The notes under the pieces were generated by a model. It was not told the DNA's origin. It made no database searches and worked only from the letters and a program-made list of their open reading frames with translations. A stretch of DNA of 64,000 nucleotides from the NCBI GenBank assembly GCA_019359435.1, contig JAHHHI010000056.1, positions 124,001 to 188,000 on the forward strand, read 5' to 3'. Source of the stretch: Kaiparowitsia implicata GSE-PSE-MK54-09C (GTDB taxonomy: Bacteria; Cyanobacteriota; Cyanobacteriia; Elainellales; Elainellaceae). The position numbers and the translations under genes were made by a program. Of this stretch, positions 53,781 to 64,000 are shown one piece after another (position 1 is the stretch's first letter; each line of letters begins with the position of its first letter).

Positions 53781-55430
53781 ATGTCTAGAAGTCCCTTAAT
53801 TGATATTGTTCGCCGCAGTTTTCGGCTGAGCCAGCTTTCTGCTCAGACACAAATTCCTGTTGATGAACTGGATGAGATGCTGCGAGTGGAGCGATCGCGC
53901 CGACAAATCCTCCAAGCTGGCATTCTAACGGCAGGGGCATTGGGCACCCGCAGCCTCCTCTCGGCCACACCACCCCATGCCGCAGCCGCAGCGACTCGTG
54001 ACGCAGCCAACATTTTGGTCGTGGGGGCTGGTGTGGCAGGGCTCACCGTGGCCTATCGACTGCGGCAGGCAGGCGTGGCGGTAGACGTGATAGAAGCCAG
54101 TTCCCGCATTGGTGGCCGCCTCCGCAGCATGAGCAAGCTCATGGGCAGCGACGATGTGGTGGAACTGGGGGGTGAGTTTATCGACACGCAGCACACCGCT
54201 GTGCGCGCTCTAGCGGCAGAACTCGGGCTAGAGATGGCAGACTTGCGCCAAGCCGACGCAGGGCTAGAACCAGAGGTGTTGTATTTTGGGGGTCAGCGCA
54301 TCTCCCATGCGCAAGTGGTTCAGGGATTCTCTCCCTTGGCGGCCCAAATTACTCAAGACTTACTCGCGCTGGGCAGTTTTGCCGGAAGTCGCTCCATTAC
54401 TTATCACGCGGTCACCTCGACTGCTCGTCGGCTCGATCAACTCTCTCTCGAAGACTATTTGGATACTGCCTCGGTAGACCCGGTGATCAAAGAGTTGGTG
54501 CGGGTCGCCTATGTCACTGAGTATGGCCGCGATGCCGATGCGCAAACCTGTCTCAACATGCTGTGCCTGATTGGGGCAGAGGTGGGCCAGTGGAGCACCT
54601 ACGGCGTCAGCGATGAGCGCTGGCATATTGTGGGCGGCAATGAGCAACTTCCTCAGGCACTTGCCCAGCGAGTCGAGCGGCTAGTAGAAACCGATACTCG
54701 ATTGGAATCGTTGCAAGAGACGGGCGATCGCCGCTATCGGGCAAGCCTGTGTCATGATCACACCCCCATTGAGCGCACCTATGATGCCGTGGTGCTGGCG
54801 GTGCCCTTCTCAGTTTTGCGCCAAGTCAACCTGGATGTGGCGCTGCCCGAGGTGAAGCAGCGGGCGATCGCCCAGCTGGGCTATGGCACCTGTAGTAAGC
54901 TGGCGGTGCCGTTTCAGGAACGCATTTGGCGCGATCGCTACGGTTCTACCATCAGCCTCTATACCGATCTCGCGTTACAAAATACCTGGGAAAGCGCCCG
55001 TTACCGCGTCGGGCCTAGTGGCTGGGTCACTAATCTCCGAGGAGGGCGCGAAGGCTTAAACCTAGCAGCCCATAGTCCCGATGCTCAGGCCGAGGCATTC
55101 ACCACCGATCTCAACGCCGTTTTTCCTGGCATCGACCAAGTCAGCCGGGGCACGGCACTGCGAGCGGTGTGGTCTGCAGAGCCCCATGCCCTCGGCTCCT
55201 ATAGCTGCTACCTGCCGGGCCAGTGGACCCGCTTTGGCGGGGCAGAAGGGGAGCCAGTAGACAACCTGTGGTTTGTGGGTGAACACTGCTCGTTGGATTC
55301 GCAAGGCTATATGAATGGGGCAGTAGAAACGGCTGAAACTGCCGCCCAGGGCATCCTAAGACGACTAAGCCAGACTACAGGTCGTTCACAGGCTCACCCA
55401 CCTGTTAATTCCCAGATTAATTCAACCTGA
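53781..55430 (+). CDS. FAD-dependent amine oxidase, TAT-exported
   Basis: A 549-residue flavin monoamine oxidase-type enzyme from ATG 53781. A twin-arginine-type signal (ERSRRQILQAGILTAGALG) lies near residues 38-56, preceded by an unusual 35-residue extension. The FAD motif is ILVVGAGVAGLTVAYRLRQAG, then ASSRIGGRLRS. The C-terminal FAD-contact region is NLWFVGEHCSLDSQGYMNGAVETAE. It would oxidise an amine or amino acid outside the cytosol; the substrate is unknown. The stop TGA 55428-55430 lies inside MITE copy B, so the last residues were changed by the insertion. Confidence 0.88.
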   Translation: MSRSPLIDIVRRSFRLSQLSAQTQIPVDELDEMLRVERSRRQILQAGILTAGALGTRSLLSATPPHAAAAATRDAANILVVGAGVAGLTVAYRLRQAGVAVDVIEASSRIGGRLRSMSKLMGSDDVVELGGEFIDTQHTAVRALAAELGLEMADLRQADAGLEPEVLYFGGQRISHAQVVQGFSPLAAQITQDLLALGSFAGSRSITYHAVTSTARRLDQLSLEDYLDTASVDPVIKELVRVAYVTEYGRDADAQTCLNMLCLIGAEVGQWSTYGVSDERWHIVGGNEQLPQALAQRVERLVETDTRLESLQETGDRRYRASLCHDHTPIERTYDAVVLAVPFSVLRQVNLDVALPEVKQRAIAQLGYGTCSKLAVPFQERIWRDRYGSTISLYTDLALQNTWESARYRVGPSGWVTNLRGGREGLNLAAHSPDAQAEAFTTDLNAVFPGIDQVSRGTALRAVWSAEPHALGSYSCYLPGQWTRFGGAEGEPVDNLWFVGEHCSLDSQGYMNGAVETAETAAQGILRRLSQTTGRSQAHPPVNSQINST

Positions 55431-55547
55431 GTTCGGGATAAGCTCAAACCCTCAATGTGTCGTGCGCGACGCGCACGACACATTGAGGGTTTTGGGGCAC
55501 CGCGCGTCGCGCGGTGCCCCAAAACCCCCTTAACCCGAACTGACGTT
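55424..55547 (-). mobile_element. 124-bp palindromic MITE-like element, copy B
   Basis: The reverse-complement orientation of copy A, with identical termini (AACCTGAGTTCGGG ... CCCGAACTGACGTT) and the same two overlapping hairpins. AATTC occurs immediately outside both ends, a candidate 5-bp target duplication; copy A has no equally clear one at the same tips. The element supplies the stop codon of the amine oxidase gene. Confidence 0.85.
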
Positions 55548-55733
55548 AATTCACAGAGGGGAACGCCCGCTCAGACGGTATAGTAATCTCCAAATCCTGA
55601 AAAGATGCTTAAAACTCTGCACGGTCACGGCATCGAGTTTGTAAACTTATTTAAATAGTTGAGCATATATACTTAAGCGCTGGTGCAGCAATCGTGACGA
55701 GCGATCGCACCTCAGCGCTGGTTTCCCGTGACC

Positions 55734-56282
55734 ATGAAATCAATGAGCGCTCGCGATCTTCTGGATGCCTATGCGGCAGGCCAGCGCGATTTTAGCAATC
55801 TCGACCTGCAACACGTCGATTTATTTGAATGCACCCTTCAAGACATTGTTCTGCAAGGCTGCGATTTGCGTGGTGCTTACTTCGCCTATGCCAATCTCAG
55901 CCGCGCTAATTTAAGCGGCACCAATCTCTCTGCTGCCGAACTGAGCAATGCGCGATTGCAGTCTGTCAACTTGGCCGATGCCGACTTGAGTGGGGCTAAT
56001 TTGTCTCGCGCAATCCTAGCCTATGCAAACCTGCAACGCGCTGTGCTCATCAAGGCCACCTGCCAAACTAGTGACTTTAGCTGTGCCGATCTGTCCTACG
56101 CTGACCTGTCCTATGCTGACCTGACCCAGGCCAATTTAGAGCGATCGCACCTGCACCATACCAAGCTCAGCGGCACTTGCCTCTTTCGCGCCCAGGGCAT
56201 CGATTTGAGCGAGGCCGACTGCGATGACCGCACCATCTTTCCCAGCGGCTACCGGGAGGCCAGCGAGCAGGAATTATTGTGA
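55734..56282 (+). CDS. Pentapeptide repeat protein
   Basis: A protein of about 182 residues from ATG 55734 (GTG 55728 and ATG 55743 are alternatives). The start MSARDLLDAYAAGQRDFSNLD is a typical capping segment. About 20 A(D/N)LSX pentapeptides follow, such as ANLSR, ANLSG, ADLSY. They form a right-handed quadrilateral beta-helix. The family is large in cyanobacteria and usually of unknown function; some members mimic DNA or bind partners. A second copy with the same kind of cap is at 58766. Confidence 0.88.
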   Translation: MKSMSARDLLDAYAAGQRDFSNLDLQHVDLFECTLQDIVLQGCDLRGAYFAYANLSRANLSGTNLSAAELSNARLQSVNLADADLSGANLSRAILAYANLQRAVLIKATCQTSDFSCADLSYADLSYADLTQANLERSHLHHTKLSGTCLFRAQGIDLSEADCDDRTIFPSGYREASEQELL

Positions 56283-56434
56283 ATTTGATAAAGCGCTGAA
56301 TGCGCTAGTTTGAATTCGATTGGAGTGAACCCGCTGCACCAGCGAAAACTAGGGATGGAGAGGTGGAGTGTTTTCATCCTCGCCATCCATCTCTATACCT
56401 AATCTTCAAACCCTAGCCCTTAACCCTGTAACCC

Positions 56435-58129
56435 TTAACCCTTAATCACCAACCCTAAATCCGTAACGGCACCGAGACTGCTAGACGAGACTAGGGCAGC
56501 GTACTTTGCCAGCACGCCACGGGTGTAGCGCGGGGTAGGCGGGTGCCAAGCGGCGCGGCGGCGAGCTAGCTCCTCGTCGGGCACATTGAGCTGAAGTAGG
56601 CGAGCATCGGCGTCGATCGTGATGCGATCGCCCTCTTGCACGAGGGCAATGGTACCGCCCACATAGGCTTCGGGAGCCACATGCCCCACCACCATGCCAT
56701 AGGTGCCACCCGAGAAGCGCCCATCCGTGATCAACCCCACCGAGTCCCCTAACCCTGCGCCGATAATGGCGGAGGTGGGCGCTAGCATTTCGCGCATACC
56801 CGGGCCACCCTTTGGCCCTTCATAGCGCACCACAATCACATCCCCCGGCTGAATCTTGCCCGCGAGAATAGCATCCAAACAGTCTTCTTCAGATTCAAAT
56901 ACTCGGGCTGGGCCAGTGACCTGGCGTTTTTTGATGCCCGTCAGCTTGGCGACAGCACCCTCCATTGCTAGATTGCCCTTAAGGATGCCCAAGTGACCCT
57001 GAGGGTAGACGGGGCGGCTCCAGGGGCGAATCACATCCTGATCGGCACGGGGCTCAGCGGGGATATCGGTCAACAGTTCCGCAACCGTTTGCCCAGTGAC
57101 GGTGATGCAGTCGCCATGCAGCACGTCATGGGCTAACAGCATTTTCATCACCTGGGGAATGCCCCCGGCCCGGTGCAGGTCAGTCGCAACATAGGTTCCC
57201 GAAGGTTTTAGGTCGCACAGCACCGGCACCCGGGCGCGGATGGTCTCAAAGTCGTCTAGCGTTAGGGGCACATTCGCGGCATGGGCGATCGCCAAAAAGT
57301 GCAGCACTGCATTAGTCGATCCACCCACCGCCATAATGACCGAGATGGCATTTTCAATCGACTTGCGGGTGATGATGTCGAGCGGGCAACGGTTATTGCG
57401 AATCGCTTCAACGACCACCTTGCCCGCCAGCGCCGTGTTCTCCGCCTTTTCGGCATCTTCTGCCGACATCGTGGAGGAATACATCAGGCTCATCCCCATC
57501 GCCTCAAACGCCGACGACATGGTGTTGGCCGTAAACATGCCGCCGCAGGAACCCGCACCAGGGCACGCGTGGCGCTCAATTTCGGCTAGGGTCTCCGCGT
57601 CAATCTTACCCGCGCTGTACCGCCCGACCGCCTCAAAGGAACTCACCACCGTTAGGTCGTTGCCGCCGTAGTGCCCCGGCTTGATGGTGCCGCCATAGAC
57701 AAAGACCGCCGGAATATTCATGCGGGCGATCGCAATCATCGCACCCGGCATGTTCTTGTCGCAGCCGCCAATCGCCAGCACCCCATCCATGCTTTGCCCA
57801 GTGCAGGCCGTTTCGATGGAATCGGCAATCACATCCCGCGACACGAGGGAGTATTTCATCCCTTCGGTGCCCATAGAAATTCCATCACTAATGGTGATGG
57901 TGCCAAATAGCTGCGGCATGCCGCCCGCATGACGAATGCCCGCCTGCGCTTCGTCTGCTAGGGGCGCAATGCCCATATTGCAAGGTGTAATCGTGCTGTG
58001 CGCACTCGCCACGCCCACAATAGGTTTCATAAAATCTTCATCGCGAAACCCTACCGCTCGCAGCATGGCCCGGTTCGGGCTACGCTGCACACCTTGAGTA
58101 ATCGCTTGGCTCCGTTGATTGTCAGCCAT
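56435..58129 (-). CDS. ilvD: Dihydroxy-acid dehydratase
   Basis: A 564-residue Fe-S enzyme of branched-chain amino acid synthesis. Motifs: [33 protein letters not shown] with a cluster Cys, [20 protein letters not shown] with a further ligand, and the C-terminal [15 protein letters not shown] and [20 protein letters not shown]. It converts 2,3-dihydroxy-isovalerate and -methylvalerate to the 2-oxo acids. Complete and of normal length. It lies between two pentapeptide genes on the opposite strand. Confidence 0.97.
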   Translation of the reverse strand: MADNQRSQAITQGVQRSPNRAMLRAVGFRDEDFMKPIVGVASAHSTITPCNMGIAPLADEAQAGIRHAGGMPQLFGTITISDGISMGTEGMKYSLVSRDVIADSIETACTGQSMDGVLAIGGCDKNMPGAMIAIARMNIPAVFVYGGTIKPGHYGGNDLTVVSSFEAVGRYSAGKIDAETLAEIERHACPGAGSCGGMFTANTMSSAFEAMGMSLMYSSTMSAEDAEKAENTALAGKVVVEAIRNNRCPLDIITRKSIENAISVIMAVGGSTNAVLHFLAIAHAANVPLTLDDFETIRARVPVLCDLKPSGTYVATDLHRAGGIPQVMKMLLAHDVLHGDCITVTGQTVAELLTDIPAEPRADQDVIRPWSRPVYPQGHLGILKGNLAMEGAVAKLTGIKKRQVTGPARVFESEEDCLDAILAGKIQPGDVIVVRYEGPKGGPGMREMLAPTSAIIGAGLGDSVGLITDGRFSGGTYGMVVGHVAPEAYVGGTIALVQEGDRITIDADARLLQLNVPDEELARRRAAWHPPTPRYTRGVLAKYAALVSSSSLGAVTDLGLVIKG

Positions 58130-58765
58130 CCTACAACATCCTTAACAACAGTCGTAAACAGTAGTTTTGCCTGGTAGTCCTAACCAGGTAGCCTTCGTGA
58201 CGGAATGTGCGATCGCCCTATCTCAATAGCATGCCATCAGCAGCCTGATTCTCGTCTCGAATCCCCCATCAATCAAGGCTAACTCAGACCTTTGCAGCCT
58301 CGACCTCTGCAATCATCCGGGGGTATCGCCCCCCACCGCTAACGGCAACCCATGCCCTCAAGATGGAAGCAACGCCCTTATGGCAGCGCGACCCATGGTT
58401 GACTCGGCAAGACCCTGTGGTTGAACTCGATGCATGAAATGCTTAGGTGGCTAGGCCATTGTTCAGACAGGCTTACGCTATCTAACCATTCGTTCAAAAT
58501 CAATCGGTACCAGTCATGGATGTGACCCAAGTCCACTCTTGACAGAGCTTCTATTTTTCCACATCTTGCGGCCATCCCCAGCAGTTCAGCAGAATGAGCC
58601 TGAAAAATATCGGGTACTCGGGCGTACTGTTGCTCACTATATTGAGAGCCTAGCTGTCCGGATTTTACTCGCTGGGGGGTGAATCTTTCCCAAGTTAGTG
58701 CGATCGCCCTTTGCAGACTGGGCACCCTAAAGCCAATACGAGAGCCCTCTCCAGGTCTGACGGTT
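58130..58765. other. 636-bp intergenic region ilvD / pentapeptide gene 2
   Basis: Holds the ilvD promoter side and the leader of the + gene. A 115-codon frame on the - strand (58378-58725) matches no known family and has no good ribosome site, so I do not call it a gene. Nothing else stands out. Confidence 0.5.
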
Positions 58766-59605
58766 ATGAATGTAGACGAACTGAAGAATCACTACGTGTC
58801 AGGCATCCGCGATTTTCGCGAGAGCGACTTCATCGGAGCTGACCTGAGTGGGCAAGACCTAAGAGAAGTGAATCTGCGGCGGGTAAACCTCACCGGAGCC
58901 AATCTCAGCCACGCCGACCTGAGCTTTGCCAACCTGCGAGAAGCCAACCTCACGGGTGCCAACCTGCGCGGCGCGAACCTCAGCCGCGCCAACTTGATTG
59001 GGTGTGAACTGTTGCGCGCCAACCTGTCTGACGCCAATCTAACTGAAGTGGGCCTGCGGGGTGCCAAACTGGTAGATGCGATCGCCCAATCCGCCAACTT
59101 CACTGGGGCCAACCTGGCAGAAGCCATTCTCGATCGACTCGATCTAACCAAAGCTGACCTCAGCGACGCCAGCCTCAATCGCTCCAAGCTAGTCGGCGTC
59201 AACCTCAGCTATGCCAACCTAGAAAACGCCAACCTCTCCAACGCCAACCTCAACGAAGCCAATCTAGAGGGCGGCTACTTGGTCTGCGCCATCTTGCAGG
59301 GAGCCAGCCTAGAGGAGGCAAACCTGCGAGATGCCGACCTCAGCCGCGCCCGCGTCAGCAGCGCCAACATGATCAATGCAAACCTGGTCAACGCCAGCCT
59401 CCGGGGCACCAACCTTAGCTGGACGTCCTTGCGTGGGGCGAACCTATGCAAGGCCAACCTCTACCGCGCTAACCTCAACTGGGCCAACCTGAGCGAAGCT
59501 GATCTCACGGAAACAGTCTTGATTAGCGCCAAGATCTACTGCGTCAACTTCCAAAACACCAACCTGTCCGGCACTCTCATGCCCGACGGTGTCCCCCACA
59601 TGTAA
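58766..59605 (+). CDS. Pentapeptide repeat protein
   Basis: A 279-residue protein from ATG 58766 (MNVDELKNHYVSGIRDFRES); the longer frame from 58679 adds sequence that does not resemble the family cap. About 48 tandem A(N/D)LXX units follow almost without a break (ANLTG, ANLRG, ANLSR, ANLSN), predicting a long beta-helix rod. The cap DELKNHYVSGIRDFRESDF resembles the start of the copy at 55734. Function unknown. Confidence 0.9.
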   Translation: MNVDELKNHYVSGIRDFRESDFIGADLSGQDLREVNLRRVNLTGANLSHADLSFANLREANLTGANLRGANLSRANLIGCELLRANLSDANLTEVGLRGAKLVDAIAQSANFTGANLAEAILDRLDLTKADLSDASLNRSKLVGVNLSYANLENANLSNANLNEANLEGGYLVCAILQGASLEEANLRDADLSRARVSSANMINANLVNASLRGTNLSWTSLRGANLCKANLYRANLNWANLSEADLTETVLISAKIYCVNFQNTNLSGTLMPDGVPHM

Positions 59606-59607
59606 AG

Positions 59608-59634
59608 GGTTTGGGGCACGGCGTGCCCCAAACC
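59608..59634. terminator. Hairpin between convergent pentapeptide and nrdJ genes
   Basis: A 12-bp perfect stem GGTTTGGGGCAC (59608-59619)/GTGCCCCAAACC (59623-59634) with a 3-nt loop, then GTTCCTT. It probably ends both convergent transcripts. Its stem resembles the GGTTTTGGGGCAC stem of the MITE-like elements. Confidence 0.72.
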
Positions 59635-59654
59635 GTTCCTTGTCTGAACAGAGG

Positions 59655-61826
59655 CTACTTCGTTTCAGGCAACATGCACTTGTCGCTGTCGCAGCCCGCA
59701 GGCCCAGCTTCCATCAGCTCGCCCGAATCATAGCGGGTGAGTGCGGTATAGAAGTCTGCCGTCTGCTGCCGCTGCACCACTGCTGCACTCAACTGCTCAA
59801 AGGTGGCTTTGCTGATTTTTTCAAAGGGCAACCGGGGGAACGGGGCATTAAACCGAGCTAGCAGTGCCGCGCTGATGTAGCCTTTGTCTTGGGCGATCGC
59901 CCCATAGATGGCCTGGGCCAGCGGCTCAATTTCCGCCTCATTGAGTTCAATCGTGGCGCTGGTGTTGTGGGCCGTGTAATGGGTCTGCACCTGCATATAG
60001 AAATCGAACTGCGCCAGCGCCGAGAATTTTTCGATCTCAATCTCGTCGGCACCGGGCAGGTTTGCCCAGGGCACTTCTACGGGAATTTCGACCAGCCACT
60101 CGGTACAGCGTGGATCAAACGGATCGTCGAGCAAATTGCCCTGATCGTCTTTGTCCGACTGCGAGGGCACAATGCTATAGCCGTAGTCCATACAGGCGAG
60201 CGCCACCGGGTCGTTTTTGCGGAAGGTGATGCGGCGGATAAAGCGCTGTGCCTTGGGCGGGTGCCATCCTGGCGATGCCCCCGTGAGCAGAGACTTGGTG
60301 CCTGCAGGCTGCACCGTCGTGCAGCGGTTGGGCCGCTTTAACCCGTGGCGATCGCAATAGTCTCCCACCACGCGATGCACAACTTCTTTCCAGCGGCTCA
60401 GGTATTCTTGCTCCTTGGCTTTAAACGCCATGCCAGTGATGGTGTCGGGGCGTCCGGCCTCCCACCACCGCAACCACTCCACCCCAAACGCATTGACAAA
60501 GAAGTCAAACAATCCAGTAAAAGAGACCCCCACAATGGGATCGTCTAACCGCGACTGTTGGTAGCGCGGTTCTTGAAACTGATGGTTGAGCAATGCCGCT
60601 ACCGACAGCGCCCCAGCAGTAAACGCCTCTTCCTGCTCCTTCAGATTTTGCGGATCAAGCTGGTTGAGGTGAATTTCGGCCAGATTGCAGTGAAAATTCT
60701 GCCCAATAATTTCGCCACAGGGGTTTAGGCCATAGCGGCCTAAACCCTGAGCCCGGCGCTCTGCTTCTCCCGCCCACTGAATGGCGCCCTCACCCGAATA
60801 GAATTGCTTGCGAACGGCCTCGGTGCAGTCCTCTAGCGTCGGCTTGCGGTGAAAGACACGGGTGTGATTTGCCATGCGCAGCGCATCTCGCTCGGGGTCA
60901 ATGCGCCAGTTGCCCGCGTCATCCTGCATCCACAGGTTTTCTTTCGCGCCTGCGGCGATCGCATCCTCACTATCAAACTGTCGCATTCCGGCACTGCGTC
61001 GAATGTTGCCCGCAACTACACAAGCCGCTGCTTCATCGATCAGCAGGCAACACTCGATAGAGTTTAGCTGTCGCCCAATGGCTTTGTTGAGAATCAACGC
61101 ACAGCGCTCATACAGCCCTGGCAGTCGAATGGGGTTCGCCATCCCCCCAAAGCCTTTGAGCCGCTCACCTGCAGGACGAACGCTGCCGAGGTCTATCTCG
61201 ACCGTAACCTCACCCGTGACGGATGGATCGGTCGACAGTTCTAGCACCGTCTGGTAAGACGACACCCAGCCCTGGCGACTATCCCCCACGCGGATCAGGA
61301 TGCGATCGCCCTCTCTCACCACGTCTGTCTTCGGCAAGCGTTGCTCAGCGGGCACCGCACCAATGTCTTGAATCACCGACACATTCAAGCGATTGCGAAT
61401 CGCAGGCAGTTGAGCAATATATTTAGGTTCCAGCACGGCTCCAGTGCCGCAGCCCATCATCGCCAAATCCATCATCAGCCCAAAGGCACGCCAGTCCACT
61501 ACGTTGGTGCTGGTGCAGTTATAGGCTCCAGAAAAGTTCTCTGGGTTGGCAGCCCACTCCGTCCCGCCAACCCACAGCCACCGTCCCGACGGCAGGCTTT
61601 TGATTTGGCGCTGCATGCGGCTCAGCAAATCTGCTTCGGCAGGAGTGAGATTGCCGAGTTCGGCGATGCCGCGCAGGGTGCGATCGCACACCTCATCCCA
61701 GGTTTCTCGCATCCCCTCCGTCTTCTCTCCCCGGCGGCTATAAGTGCGATAAAACACAGAATTGGCAGCGGGGGCCGAGTCAGGAAACGGGCTAGTCTGA
61801 CGCAGACGATCAATATTTTGAACCAT
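59655..61826 (-). CDS. nrdJ: Adenosylcobalamin-dependent ribonucleoside-triphosphate reductase
   Basis: A 723-residue monomeric class II reductase of the Lactobacillus leichmannii type. NCTSTNVVDWRAFGLMMDLAM and MGCGTGAVLEP mark the N-terminal barrel. The active-site Cys with Glu is in GLNPCGEIIGQNFHCNLAEI. The C-terminal redox pair is in GCDSDKCMLPE (C-x4-C). It makes dNTPs without oxygen, using vitamin B12. No intein interrupts the gene although related cyanobacterial genes often carry one. Confidence 0.94.
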   Translation of the reverse strand: MVQNIDRLRQTSPFPDSAPAANSVFYRTYSRRGEKTEGMRETWDEVCDRTLRGIAELGNLTPAEADLLSRMQRQIKSLPSGRWLWVGGTEWAANPENFSGAYNCTSTNVVDWRAFGLMMDLAMMGCGTGAVLEPKYIAQLPAIRNRLNVSVIQDIGAVPAEQRLPKTDVVREGDRILIRVGDSRQGWVSSYQTVLELSTDPSVTGEVTVEIDLGSVRPAGERLKGFGGMANPIRLPGLYERCALILNKAIGRQLNSIECCLLIDEAAACVVAGNIRRSAGMRQFDSEDAIAAGAKENLWMQDDAGNWRIDPERDALRMANHTRVFHRKPTLEDCTEAVRKQFYSGEGAIQWAGEAERRAQGLGRYGLNPCGEIIGQNFHCNLAEIHLNQLDPQNLKEQEEAFTAGALSVAALLNHQFQEPRYQQSRLDDPIVGVSFTGLFDFFVNAFGVEWLRWWEAGRPDTITGMAFKAKEQEYLSRWKEVVHRVVGDYCDRHGLKRPNRCTTVQPAGTKSLLTGASPGWHPPKAQRFIRRITFRKNDPVALACMDYGYSIVPSQSDKDDQGNLLDDPFDPRCTEWLVEIPVEVPWANLPGADEIEIEKFSALAQFDFYMQVQTHYTAHNTSATIELNEAEIEPLAQAIYGAIAQDKGYISAALLARFNAPFPRLPFEKISKATFEQLSAAVVQRQQTADFYTALTRYDSGELMEAGPAGCDSDKCMLPETK

Positions 61827-62164
61827 GGCAGTTTAATGTGTGGAATCCGTGAGGAGCAGTAAGACCCTATAGATGTGGTGGTCACGCTCTAAAGCACACA
61901 CTATATAAGCTAATTCTAGAAAATTCAACCGCTTAGGGTTGGGTTAGCGTGATGGCGAAGTTGCGGGCAGCAGTGGAGTGGGTGCATTCCCGTCTACTCG
62001 TCATCCTCTGACCTGCCAGCGGGGTGTATGGGGAATGCGTCATGTATCGGAGCGTTGACGTTGATAGAATGGCCTGAGGCGACCTGCATCCGCTCACATT
62101 TCGTCTCCTCAGATCCATACCCTTAGATTCATTACCCACAGTCCATCATCCCCGTTCCATCACT
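61827..62164. other. Divergent promoter region nrdJ / hisG
   Basis: 338 bp with no gene. I looked for a cobalamin riboswitch before nrdJ; only a GACCTGCC-like fragment on the wrong strand is present, so none is called. Confidence 0.5.
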
Positions 62165-62827
62165 ATGATCACTATTGCGCTGCCCAAGGGCGGGCTGCTA
62201 AAAGACAGCATTCAGCTGCTCAAATCACTGGGCTATGACTTCAGCGCGTTTCTCGACCCGGCAAACCGCCAGCTTGAGATTTGGGATGCCAGCCATCGCG
62301 CCAAGGGGTTGATTGTGCGAAACTATGACGTGCCTGTGTATGTGGAGTATGGGCAAGCACAACTGGGCATTGTGGGCTACGACATCTTTCGCGAAAAGCA
62401 GCCCCGTGTGGCGCATTTAGTGGATTTAGGCTTTGGTCAATGCCGCCTGTCTGTGGCGGTGCAGGCATCCAGCCCCTATCGCTCAGCGCTGCAACTGCCA
62501 CCCCACTGCCGCATCGCCTCCAAGTTTGTGCGCTGCGCCCATGAGTACTTTCAGAGCATTGATCTGCCCGTCGAAATCGTGCCGCTATACGGCTCGGTTG
62601 AGCTGGGGCCTATTACAGGCATGTCAGAAGCCATTGTCGATCTGGTCGCAACCGGGCGCACCCTGCAAGACAATAATCTGATAGAAATTGAGACGCTATT
62701 CGAAAGCACCGCTCGGCTGATCGCTCATCCCCTCAGCTATCGCCTCCAGCAAGATGGGCTGCCAGAGCTGATTGAGCAGATTCGCCAGCAGACTCTCCCA
62801 CAGAGAGCGATCGCCCGCTCTCTCTAG
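62165..62827 (+). CDS. hisG: ATP phosphoribosyltransferase, short form
   Basis: A 220-residue enzyme for the first step of histidine synthesis. It starts [19 protein letters not shown]. Features are [21 protein letters not shown], the phosphate loop [14 protein letters not shown] and [22 protein letters not shown] (PRPP-binding). It lacks the C-terminal regulatory domain, so it is the short HisG that needs HisZ, which is not in this window. Cytosolic. Confidence 0.95.
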   Translation: MITIALPKGGLLKDSIQLLKSLGYDFSAFLDPANRQLEIWDASHRAKGLIVRNYDVPVYVEYGQAQLGIVGYDIFREKQPRVAHLVDLGFGQCRLSVAVQASSPYRSALQLPPHCRIASKFVRCAHEYFQSIDLPVEIVPLYGSVELGPITGMSEAIVDLVATGRTLQDNNLIEIETLFESTARLIAHPLSYRLQQDGLPELIEQIRQQTLPQRAIARSL

Positions 62828-62947
62828 AACGTCAGGTCGGCGAATGCCGAAAACTGCGCTCTTGGACGCACGCGCTCTATCAGTTTTGCCGCCCCGGTCT
62901 ATATCGCCCAGCCTAGCGGCGGCAACGGCGGCAATCGAGGCTATCCA

Positions 62948-64000
<1,053 letters not shown>

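Noticed and set aside
58378-58725. 115-codon open frame on the - strand
   Set aside because: It has no good ribosome site or known family and overlaps the leader of the pentapeptide gene; it is probably chance.
61827-62164. Cobalamin riboswitch before nrdJ
   Set aside because: Only a GACCTGCC-like string is present, on the hisG strand, and the other conserved blocks of the riboswitch are missing.

Overview
The window comes from a filamentous-type, moderately GC-rich cyanobacterium. The evidence is petB/petD (cytochrome b6f), ctpA (D1 processing protease), a CpcT-type phycobiliprotein lyase, an SmtA metallothionein, a precorrin isomerase with a B12-dependent ribonucleotide reductase, several Uma2-family genes, and very many GCGATCGC (HIP1) octamers. 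No rRNA, tRNA, CRISPR array or complete insertion sequence was seen.

Positions 1-30500 are an accessory iron/siderophore region. Four paralogous modules follow each other on the + strand: AraC-type regulator, AMIN-domain TonB-dependent receptor, lipoprotein siderophore-binding protein. Module 1 is 1249-6804, module 2 is 6933-12911, module 3 is 16604-23454 and module 4 is 24524-30456. Modules 1, 2 and 4 each also hold a thioredoxin-fold iron-sulfur type protein, but two of the three are broken genes. Two fused permease/ATPase exporter-fold ABC genes (14635-16536 and 21643-23454) sit before and after module 3. No FecCD-type inner-membrane importer is present. Uma2 genes, an Rpn-like nuclease and a coiled-coil membrane protein are scattered between the modules, all on the - strand.

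The strongest new signal is regulatory. All four receptor genes and both exporter genes are preceded by a pair of direct repeats around a TCCG core, spaced exactly 21 bp. In modules 1, 3 and 4 the repeat pair overlaps the stop codon of the AraC gene. Upstream of the four receptors a TA(A/T)nCTTCTTG-like block lies 46-51 bp further on. The AraC genes themselves are preceded by TGAGAAT-type, Fur-box-like sequences. This suggests a cascade in which iron starvation derepresses the AraC genes and each AraC protein plus its ferric siderophore activates the receptors and exporters.

Positions 30700-64000 are mostly ordinary core genes: a desaturase/SDR fusion, a RecB/Cas4-like nuclease, an M20 amidohydrolase, rhomboid, a class V aminotransferase-like enzyme, a glycosyltransferase with an anti-sigma-type ATPase, petD-petB divergent from ctpA, an HD phosphohydrolase, cpcT, smtA with its operator, a probable petL, aroB, scpB, mutY, a DUF760 gene, pgi, a TPM-domain protein, cobH/cbiC, an amine oxidase, two pentapeptide proteins around ilvD, nrdJ, hisG and the 5'-truncated tgt.

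Repeats are notable. Two 124-bp palindromic MITE-like elements lie in opposite orientation (48117-48240, 55424-55547) and differ mainly by compensating base changes. A second small TIR-bounded element lies at 39558-39683. An 8-bp minisatellite (GGTGGATG and its complement) occurs between genes and, in frame, inside both ABC exporters. A perfect 22-bp inverted repeat marks a frameshift at 5542-5603.
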